Assembly (NCBI GenBank): GCA_001184405.1
Contig: LFMX01000001.1
Location: 124,001 to 188,000 of the forward strand
Length of the DNA stretch: 64,000 nucleotides
Reading direction: 5' to 3'
DNA from: Candidatus Burkholderia humilis
Lineage (GTDB): Bacteria > Pseudomonadota > Gammaproteobacteria > Burkholderiales > Burkholderiaceae
Below the pieces are notes generated by a model. It was not told where the DNA came from, searched no databases, and worked only from the letters and a program-made list of their open reading frames with translations. Below, one piece after another: positions 57,946-64,000 of the stretch; positions within the stretch are counted from its first letter, which is position 1, and each line of letters begins with the position of its first letter. Position numbers and translations under genes: made by a program.

Positions 57946-58305
57946 TGAATGGAGCGGAGGCGGGTGACGGTCGAGCGCTTAGGAGAGGCGACCGGTGCCC
58001 TTGCATTATGAAACAGACAGCGAATACTTGCGTGGCGAAGGATTTTTTCAAAAATGCGCTTCGCGTTACACCCTGAAACTGCATGCAACGGCGGACGTTT
58101 AGCTGTATCAATCTGTTAGGCGTGTAGTTTTTGCAGAGCGCCGCTTTATAATGAACGATTGATCAGCAGATGTGCGGAACATTTCGACGTTGGTCACCCG
58201 TTCCGCATTTCAGGCTGCGTTTGCGCTCAAGGCGAAAATTTTTCCACACATTCGAGCAAGCTTTCAACGGATTCATCCGACTGAAAGCAGCCGAGAAGGG
58301 TTTTT
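57946..58305 (+). promoter_or_regulatory. Intergenic promoter region upstream of the rml operon
   Basis: 360 bases with no gene. A good -10 hexamer TATAAT is at 58147-58152 in a locally AT-richer context, with no clear -35 at 17 bases; a transcript from there would have a leader of about 145 bases. The apaH promoter must lie at the left end. Confidence 0.5.
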
Positions 58306-59367
58306 ATGATTCTCGTGACGGGCGGCGCCGGTTTTATTGGGGCCAATTTTGTTCTGGACTGGCTCAATGGCTCGGACGAGCCTGTGCTCAACGTCGACAA
58401 GCTGACGTATGCGGGCAACCTCGGCACGCTCAACTCGCTGAAAGACGATCCGCGCCACATCTTCGCGCGCGCGGACATTTGTGATCGCGCCGCCATCGAC
58501 GATCTGCTCGCCAAGCACAAGCCGCGCGCCATCCTGCATTTTGCCGCCGAGAGTCATGTCGACCGTTCCATTCACGGTCCGGCGGATTTCGTTCAGACGA
58601 ATGTCGTCGGCACGTTCACGCTGTTCGAAGCGGCGCGCATGTACTGGAGCAAACTGCCCGAAGCGGAGAAGCAGGCATTCCGTTTCCTGCATGTATCGAC
58701 GGATGAAGTGTTCGGCTCGCTGTCCGCGACCGATCCGCAATTCTCCGAGACCACGCCTTACGCGCCCAACAGCCCGTATTCGGCCACGAAAGCCGGTTCC
58801 GACCACCTGGTGCGCGCGTATCACCATACGTACGGGCTGCCGGTTCTAACGACCAACTGCTCGAACAACTACGGCCCGTACCAGTTCCCGGAAAAGCTGA
58901 TTCCGCTGATGATCGCCAATGCGCTCGGCGGCAAGCCGCTGCCCGTTTATGGCGATGGTCAGAACGTGCGCGACTGGCTGTATGTCGGCGATCACTGCTC
59001 GGCCATTCGCGAAGTGTTCGCGCGCGGTCAACTCGGCGAAACGTATAACGTCGGCGGCTGGAACGAGAAGAAGAACCTCGAAGTCGTGCATACGCTGTGT
59101 GACTTGCTCGATAAGGCCAAGCCGAAGTCGAGCGGCTCGTATCGCGATCAGATCACGTATGTGACGGATCGTCCGGGCCATGATCGCCGCTATGCAATCG
59201 ATGCGCGCAAGCTCGAGCGCGAGCTCGGCTGGAAGCCGGCGGAAACGTTCGAGACCGGTTTGGCGAAGACGGTTCAGTGGTATCTGGACAATCAGCCGTG
59301 GGCTGACGAAGTGGCATCCGGCGAATACCGGAAGTGGGTCGAGACAAACTACGCGCAGCGCGCGTAA
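58306..59367 (+). CDS. rmlB: dTDP-glucose 4,6-dehydratase
   Basis: Intact 353 residues: [20 protein letters not shown] (NAD site), [53 protein letters not shown] (YxxxK) and [20 protein letters not shown] are diagnostic. It converts dTDP-glucose to dTDP-4-keto-6-deoxyglucose, second step of dTDP-L-rhamnose synthesis. First gene of rmlBACD with 10 bases or overlaps between members. Confidence 0.96.
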   Translation: MILVTGGAGFIGANFVLDWLNGSDEPVLNVDKLTYAGNLGTLNSLKDDPRHIFARADICDRAAIDDLLAKHKPRAILHFAAESHVDRSIHGPADFVQTNVVGTFTLFEAARMYWSKLPEAEKQAFRFLHVSTDEVFGSLSATDPQFSETTPYAPNSPYSATKAGSDHLVRAYHHTYGLPVLTTNCSNNYGPYQFPEKLIPLMIANALGGKPLPVYGDGQNVRDWLYVGDHCSAIREVFARGQLGETYNVGGWNEKKNLEVVHTLCDLLDKAKPKSSGSYRDQITYVTDRPGHDRRYAIDARKLERELGWKPAETFETGLAKTVQWYLDNQPWADEVASGEYRKWVETNYAQRA

Positions 59368-59377
59368 GGAGCTGATG

Positions 59378-60271
59378 ATGGCGCGCAAAGGCATCATTCT
59401 CGCCGGCGGCTCCGGCACGCGGCTGTATCCGATCACGCATGCGGTGTCGAAGCAGCTTTTGCCTGTCTACGACAAGCCGATGATCTATTACCCGCTCTCC
59501 ACGCTGATGATCGCGGGTATTCGTGACGTGCTCGTGATTTCCACGCCGCAGGACACGCCGCGTTTCGAGTCCATGCTCGGCGACGGCAGTCAGTGGGGCA
59601 TGAATATCCAGTACGCGGTGCAGCCGTCGCCGGACGGGCTGGCGCAGGCGTTCACCATCGGCAAGGAATTCGTCGGGAACGATCCGTCGGCGCTCATTCT
59701 CGGTGACAACATCTTCTACGGGCACGATCTCGCCAAGCAACTCGAAAGCGCCGATCAGCGCACCGATGGCGCGACGGTGTTCGCGTATCACGTGCATGAT
59801 CCGGAGCGCTACGGCGTGGTCGAATTCGATCAGCAGTTCCGCGCGTTGTCGATCGAAGAAAAGCCGGCGAAGCCGCGTTCGAACTATGCGGTGACGGGTC
59901 TGTATTTCTACGACAACCATGTCTGCGATATCGCCGCGGACATCAAGCCGTCGTCGCGCGGCGAGCTCGAAATCACGGATGTGAACTCGCGCTATCTCGA
60001 GCAGAAGAAGCTCGATGTCGAGATCATGGGGCGCGGTTATGCGTGGCTGGATACGGGCACGCATGAATCGCTGATCGAAGCGGCGACGTTCATCGCCACG
60101 TTGCAGAAGCGGCAGGGGCTGGTGGTCGCGTGTCCGGAAGAGATCGCGTATCGCAAACACTGGATCGACGAAGAGAAGTTGCTCGCGCTGGCGAAACCGC
60201 TTTCGAAGAACGCTTACGGTCAATATCTGCTCAATCTTCCGAAGGACCAAGTCGCATGGCCATCCAAGTAA
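59378..60271 (+). CDS. rmlA: Glucose-1-phosphate thymidylyltransferase
   Basis: Intact 297 residues. I chose the second ATG (59378), six bases after AAGGAG. The nucleotidyltransferase signature is [20 protein letters not shown] with [16 protein letters not shown], then [14 protein letters not shown] and [20 protein letters not shown]. It makes dTDP-glucose from dTTP and glucose 1-phosphate, first step of the rhamnose route. Overlaps rmlC by 16 bases. Confidence 0.96.
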   Translation: MARKGIILAGGSGTRLYPITHAVSKQLLPVYDKPMIYYPLSTLMIAGIRDVLVISTPQDTPRFESMLGDGSQWGMNIQYAVQPSPDGLAQAFTIGKEFVGNDPSALILGDNIFYGHDLAKQLESADQRTDGATVFAYHVHDPERYGVVEFDQQFRALSIEEKPAKPRSNYAVTGLYFYDNHVCDIAADIKPSSRGELEITDVNSRYLEQKKLDVEIMGRGYAWLDTGTHESLIEAATFIATLQKRQGLVVACPEEIAYRKHWIDEEKLLALAKPLSKNAYGQYLLNLPKDQVAWPSK

Positions 60272-60807
60272 CCGCTACGGCGCTGCCTGAAGTCAAGATC
60301 ATCGAACCGAAAGTGTTCGGCGATGTGCGCGGCTTTTTCTACGAGAGCTTCAACGCGCGCGAGTTTGCCGAGCAGGTGGAAGCGCGCGTCGAGTTCGTGC
60401 AGGACAATCATTCGCGATCGGCGAAGGGCGTGCTGCGCGGACTGCACTATCAGATTCAGCACGTGCAGGGCAAGCTCGTGCGCGTGGTGGAAGGCGAAGT
60501 GTTCGATGTCGCCGTCGATATCCGCAAGAGCTCGCCGAACTTCGGCAAATGGGTGGGCGTGAATTTGTCGGAGCAGAATCATCGGCAATTGTGGGTGCCG
60601 CCGGGTTTCGCGCACGGGTTCGTGGTGCTGTCGGAATCGGCGCAGTTTCTCTACAAGACGACGGATTACTGGTTTCCGGAATTCGAGCGCAGTCTCGTAT
60701 GGAACGATGCGGATGTCAGCATCGAATGGCCGATCGACTTCGAGCCGATGCTCGCAGCGAAGGATGCGGCGGGCAAGCGGTTGGCCGAGGCTGAGGTGTT
60801 CGCATGA
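60256..60807 (+). CDS. rmlC: dTDP-4-dehydrorhamnose 3,5-epimerase
   Basis: Intact 183 residues, cupin fold: [40 protein letters not shown] (catalytic His in LHYQ), [20 protein letters not shown] and [20 protein letters not shown]. Third step of dTDP-rhamnose synthesis. It overlaps rmlA and rmlD. Confidence 0.96.
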   Translation: MAIQVTATALPEVKIIEPKVFGDVRGFFYESFNAREFAEQVEARVEFVQDNHSRSAKGVLRGLHYQIQHVQGKLVRVVEGEVFDVAVDIRKSSPNFGKWVGVNLSEQNHRQLWVPPGFAHGFVVLSESAQFLYKTTDYWFPEFERSLVWNDADVSIEWPIDFEPMLAAKDAAGKRLAEAEVFA

Positions 60808-61715
60808 GCGGGCGCACGATTCTGCTGACCGGCGTCAATGGTCAGGTCGGCTTTGAACTGGCGCGCAGTCTGCAAGGACTGGGCAAGGTCGTCGCGCTCG
60901 ATCGCAACGGACTCGATCTCGGCGATCTGGGTCAGGTGCGTCGTGTCGTGCGTGAGGTCAAGCCGTCGCTGATCGTGAATCCGGCGGCTTATACGGCGGT
61001 CGACAAGGCGGAAACCGATGTCGATGCCGCGATGCGCATCAATGGCGAAGCGCCGGGCGTGATGGCGGAAGAAGCGAAGCGGTTGGGCGAGGCGCTCGTG
61101 CATTTTTCTACCGACTACGTGTTTGATGGTACGAAAGACGGCGCGTACGTCGAGGATGATGCGGTTAATCCGCAGAATGTGTATGGCCGTTCGAAGTTCG
61201 CGGGTGAGCTGGCGATCGTGGCGTCGGGTTGCGATCATCTGATCTTTCGCACGAGCTGGGTATACGGCACGCGTGGCAAGAACTTTCTGCTGACAATGCT
61301 GCGGCTCGGTGCGGAGCGTGACGAATTGAGCGTAGTCGCGGATCAGATCGGCGCGCCGACGTGGGCGGTGACCATCGCGGCGCTGACGGCAAATGTGCTG
61401 GCGCAGGGTCGCGATCGCGATTGGTGGTCGGAGAAGTCGGGCGTGTATCACCTGACGGCGGGCGGGGCGACGTCGTGGCATGGCTTTGCACAGGCCATTT
61501 TTGAGATTGCGATGGGCGCTTCGGGCCCCGCAGTCCGGCCGATCTCGTCGGCTGACTATCCGGTTCCGGCCAAGCGTCCGGCGAATTCGCGCATGTCGCA
61601 GGAGAAGCTCGCGACGCGCTTTGGACTCGTTCTGCCCGCATGGGATGAAGCGTTGCGTTTATGCCTGAACGGCATGGAATTGCAGGCGGGCAAGCGAACG
61701 GGTGATGTGTCGTGA
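60804..61715 (+). CDS. rmlD: dTDP-4-dehydrorhamnose reductase
   Basis: Intact 303 residues: ILLTGVNGQVGFELARSLQG (NADPH site), IVNPAAYTAVDKAETDVDAA, VHFSTDYVFDGTKDGAYVED, NVYGRSKFAGELAI (YxxxK) and IFRTSWVYGTRGKNF. It reduces the keto sugar to dTDP-L-rhamnose, the donor for the glycosyltransferase next door. Four-base overlap with rmlC. Confidence 0.95.
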   Translation: MSGRTILLTGVNGQVGFELARSLQGLGKVVALDRNGLDLGDLGQVRRVVREVKPSLIVNPAAYTAVDKAETDVDAAMRINGEAPGVMAEEAKRLGEALVHFSTDYVFDGTKDGAYVEDDAVNPQNVYGRSKFAGELAIVASGCDHLIFRTSWVYGTRGKNFLLTMLRLGAERDELSVVADQIGAPTWAVTIAALTANVLAQGRDRDWWSEKSGVYHLTAGGATSWHGFAQAIFEIAMGASGPAVRPISSADYPVPAKRPANSRMSQEKLATRFGLVLPAWDEALRLCLNGMELQAGKRTGDVS

Positions 61716-61766
61716 ACTTCCGTGGCTCGGAATCCGCACGTTGTGCACGAAGTATAGTCGCGCGAT

Positions 61767-62690
61767 GTGTATTCCGACATGCGATCCGCCGTGGTTAGCG
61801 CCTTGACAGGAACGGGCATCGTCGTGGTGTTCTACCGGCCGGACGTCGGCTGTGTTGAACGCGCGAACCGGTTCGCCGAATTCGCGCCGTGTGTGGTCGT
61901 CGATAACACCGAATGGCCGCAGGGTGCACAGGCGCTCGGCCTCGATCCGCGGATCGATTATGTTGCGAACGGCGCGAACTTGGGAATTGCGACCGCGCTC
62001 AATCGCGGCATCGACATGCTGATCGGGAAGGGGTGTCCGAGTGCGCTGCTCTTCGACCAGGACAGCGAACCTTCGGCGCATCTGCTTGAGGCTTTGCCGC
62101 GCATGCTGACTGAGGAACTGGCGCGCGGCGCGCGCATCGCGCTCGTCGGCCCGGCGTACGAAGATATGCGTTTGGGTGGCGTCGAGCCTTTCGTGCGATT
62201 CGGCTACTGGAAGCTCAAGCGTGTCGAGCCGCTCGGCACACAGCCGATCGACGTGGATTTCTTGATCACATCGGGCTCATGCATCAATCTTTCGGCATGG
62301 CACGACATTGGTCCGATGGACGACGCTTTGTTTATCGACTTCGTTGATCTGGAATGGTGTATTCGTGCGCGCTCGAAAGGGTATGCGGTGCTCGGCGCGC
62401 CGGCATTGCGACTACAGCATTCGCTTGGCGGCGAGCCGGTCGTGTTTCTGGGACGTTCGTATCCGGGCCACAGTCCGCTTCGACACTACTATATGTTCCG
62501 GAACGCCATCGCATTGATGCGGCGAAGTTACGTGCCGTGGAGCTGGAAGTCCACGGAGCTCGTCAAATTTCCTGGCCGACTCGCGATTTACGGGTTTTTC
62601 ATGCGGCCGCGCATGCGCCATCTGGGCATGTCCTTGCTAGGCATCTGGCACGGGTTGACCGGACAAATGGGCGCTTTGCGCGGGCGCTGA
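61767..62690 (+). CDS. GT2-family glycosyltransferase (rhamnosyltransferase-like)
   Basis: Intact, about 307 residues (Met at 61767, or 61779). GIVVVFYRPD starts the nucleotide-sugar domain; VDNTEWPQGAQAL, NGANLGIATALNRGI and LLFDQDSEPSAHLLEALPRM (DxD-type metal site) follow, as in RfbF/WbbL-like dTDP-rhamnosyltransferases. FVDLEWCIRARSKGYAVLGA is the conserved ED-like acceptor motif. Placed between rmlD and the O-antigen exporter, it probably adds rhamnose to the O-chain or its primer at the cytoplasmic face. Acceptor unknown. Confidence 0.85.
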   Translation: MYSDMRSAVVSALTGTGIVVVFYRPDVGCVERANRFAEFAPCVVVDNTEWPQGAQALGLDPRIDYVANGANLGIATALNRGIDMLIGKGCPSALLFDQDSEPSAHLLEALPRMLTEELARGARIALVGPAYEDMRLGGVEPFVRFGYWKLKRVEPLGTQPIDVDFLITSGSCINLSAWHDIGPMDDALFIDFVDLEWCIRARSKGYAVLGAPALRLQHSLGGEPVVFLGRSYPGHSPLRHYYMFRNAIALMRRSYVPWSWKSTELVKFPGRLAIYGFFMRPRMRHLGMSLLGIWHGLTGQMGALRGR

Positions 62691-62760
62691 CGTTTTTGCA
62701 GTAACAAGCTCGCGTTTGAACCGTCGAAAACGGCAATCAAAGACACTCAACTGAAACTCA

Positions 62761-63543
62761 ATGCTAAATCTCGCTCTTGTCGATTTGAAACGAAGCTTCG
62801 CTTCATGGCGGCTCTGGACTCTGTTGGGCTGGCTCGAGGTCAGGCAACGCTATGCACGCTCGCGGCTCGGACCATTCTGGCTGACCATCAGTATGGGCGT
62901 GATGATCGCGTCGATCGGCGTCCTCTATGGCGCGCTGTTCGGCCAGAAAATGAGCGACTATCTGCCATTCCTGGCGATCAGTCTCGTCATGTGGACCATG
63001 CTTTCCAGCACGGTCGCCGAGGGCAGCAATGCCTACATCGTCAGTGGCACTTACATTCGGCAGGCGTCCACGCCGAAGCTGATTTACATCCTTCAGGTCG
63101 TCTGGCGCAACCTCGTGATTCTTGCACATAACTTTGCGATCGTCGTGGTGCTGCTCGCCATCTACGGTGTGAAAAGCTGGGAAACGCTGCCCATTTTCAT
63201 TCCCGCATTGGTGATCTACGTCCTGAACGCGATGTGGATCGCGATGGTCGCGTCGCTGCTGTCGGCCCGCTTCCGCGATCTGCCGCAGATCATTCAGGCG
63301 CTGATTCAGATTGCGTTTTACGTCACACCCGTCTTGTACCGGCCCAATTCGCTCACGCGCTTCGCGTTCATCGTGGACTGGAATCCGCTTGCGCATTTGC
63401 TGAGCCTCGTGCGCGAACCGCTCATTGGCGAAGTGCCGCCGCTGTTGACCTGGGAGGTGTGCATCGGCATGGTGGTGATCGGCTGGCTGATCGCGCTGAC
63501 ATTGACGAGCCGCTATCTGAAGCGGATTCCATACTGGATCTGA
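62761..63543 (+). CDS. wzm: O-antigen/polysaccharide ABC transporter permease (Wzm-like)
   Basis: Intact 260 residues with six predicted spans and ABC-2 permease features: LLGWLEVRQRYARSRLGPFW at the N-terminus is typical, then LAISLVMWTMLSSTVAEGSN, NLVILAHNFAIVVVLLAIYG, QALIQIAFYVTPVLYRPNSL and WLIALTLTSRYLKRIPYWI. It exports lipid-linked polysaccharide with Wzt, whose gene starts 10 bases later. Confidence 0.92.
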   Translation: MLNLALVDLKRSFASWRLWTLLGWLEVRQRYARSRLGPFWLTISMGVMIASIGVLYGALFGQKMSDYLPFLAISLVMWTMLSSTVAEGSNAYIVSGTYIRQASTPKLIYILQVVWRNLVILAHNFAIVVVLLAIYGVKSWETLPIFIPALVIYVLNAMWIAMVASLLSARFRDLPQIIQALIQIAFYVTPVLYRPNSLTRFAFIVDWNPLAHLLSLVREPLIGEVPPLLTWEVCIGMVVIGWLIALTLTSRYLKRIPYWI

Positions 63544-63553
63544 GAAAAATATC

Positions 63554-64000
63554 ATGGCGTTCATCGAACTCAAGGGCGCAACGCTCGATCTGCCCATCTA
63601 CGATGTGCAGGGACGCTCCTTGAAAAAGAAGGTGATGCGCATGGGGCGGCGCAACACCATTGCCGAAGACAACGATGGCGTGATCGTGGTGCATGCGCTC
63701 GACAACGTGGACCTGCGGCTGGAGAGCGGGGACCGCATTGGTCTCATCGGACACAACGGCGCCGGCAAGTCCACACTGCTGCGCATCATGGCGGGCATCT
63801 ACGCGCCGACGCGCGGCACCGTGTCGTGCGATGGCAAGATCGTTCCGCTGCTGGACATCAGTCTCGGCATGGATGACAACTCCACCGGCTTGCAGAATAT
63901 TCGTCTGCGCGGGCTCTTGCTCGGCATGAGCGATAGCGAGATTCAGGCAAAGCAGCAAGAAATCGCCGAATTCTGCGAGCTCGGCGATTACCTCGATCTT
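63554..64000 (+). CDS. wzt: O-antigen/polysaccharide ABC transporter ATPase (Wzt-like), 3' end outside window
   Basis: Partial, 149 codons visible: MAFIELKGATLDLPIYDVQG, LESGDRIGLIGHNGAGKSTL (Walker A GHNGAGKST) and LRIMAGIYAPTRGTV, then SLGMDDNSTGLQNIRLRGLL. The family's unusual N-terminal extension (residues 15-45, RSLKKKVMRMGRRN) is present. The Q-loop is reached, but the signature motif and Walker B lie beyond the window. Co-operonic with wzm. Confidence 0.92.
   Translation, partial: MAFIELKGATLDLPIYDVQGRSLKKKVMRMGRRNTIAEDNDGVIVVHALDNVDLRLESGDRIGLIGHNGAGKSTLLRIMAGIYAPTRGTVSCDGKIVPLLDISLGMDDNSTGLQNIRLRGLLLGMSDSEIQAKQQEIAEFCELGDYLDL

Noticed and set aside
1..64000. All lesions being sequencing or assembly error
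   Set aside because: Substitution-type nonsense mutations, a clean 16-bp duplication, internal deletions and long unbroken runs of functional genes are hard to explain by error, although individual one-base shifts in homopolymers (for example at 30060) may be artefacts.

Overview
The window is high-GC DNA with betaproteobacterial gene content, most like Burkholderia sensu lato (Caballeronia/Paraburkholderia). Supporting signs are the chromosome-2-type repA/parB/parA block with iterons, the rmlBACD order beside apaH, plsC, pyrC', pyrB, pyrR, ruvX and algH, and many MHS-family transporters and LysR regulators. About half of the protein genes are broken by frameshifts, internal deletions or Trp-to-stop changes, while others (zwf, a two-component pair, parA, parB, a kfrA-like gene, an MCP, rubredoxin, algH-ruvX-pyrR, plsC, apaH, rmlBACD, wzm) read cleanly. 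That selective pattern suggests an eroding genome, as in host-restricted Burkholderia symbionts such as leaf-nodule bacteria. The lifestyle is inference. Undetected assembly indels cannot be fully excluded.

Layout. 0-9.2 kb: YdcF-like fragment, acyl carrier protein plus a broken acyl-CoA dehydrogenase ending in an IS110 scrap, a small secreted protein, broken GST and flavin/iron-sulfur oxidoreductase genes, an intact LysR gene, intact zwf and a broken FUSC pump. 9.2-20.1 kb: CPBP protease, then mostly broken exporters, regulators, PhoD, USP, SDR and oxidoreductase genes, with intact Spy-like and IclR genes. 20.2-22.8 kb: an intact PmrAB/QseBC-like pair with three PmrA-type box pairs upstream. 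22.8-27.1 kb: a few stray iterons, then a decayed MFS / M20 amidohydrolase / kbl set opposite an intact XRE-cupin regulator and a perfect 16-bp palindromic operator.

27.1-37.1 kb is the replication and partition region: a parS-like site, a gene behind an SOS box, DUF2252 and tyrosine recombinase pseudogenes, a KfrA-like coiled-coil protein, about 1.3 kb of iterons, a frameshifted repA, then parB and parA with two more parS-like sites. 36.5-39.7 kb is a decayed non-phosphorylative L-fucose-type pathway (aldo/keto reductase, lactonase, SDR, FAH hydrolase). 39.7-45.9 kb: thioesterase, MCP, AGE-family epimerase, collapsed mgtC and small decayed genes.

45.9-64 kb begins with an ORF-less group II intron remnant and hairpin repeats and then holds genes normally on the primary chromosome of Burkholderia: DUF72, broken thiD, rubredoxin, an Hpt remnant, broken photolyase, algH-ruvX-pyrR, broken pyrB and pyrC', plsC, apaH, rmlBACD, a rhamnosyltransferase-like gene and the Wzm/Wzt O-antigen exporter (wzt runs off the window). 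Primary-chromosome genes within about 12 kb of a secondary-replicon origin whose initiator gene is broken suggest a replicon fusion or translocation, with the intron/repeat zone as a candidate junction. I saw no rRNA, tRNA or CRISPR array.
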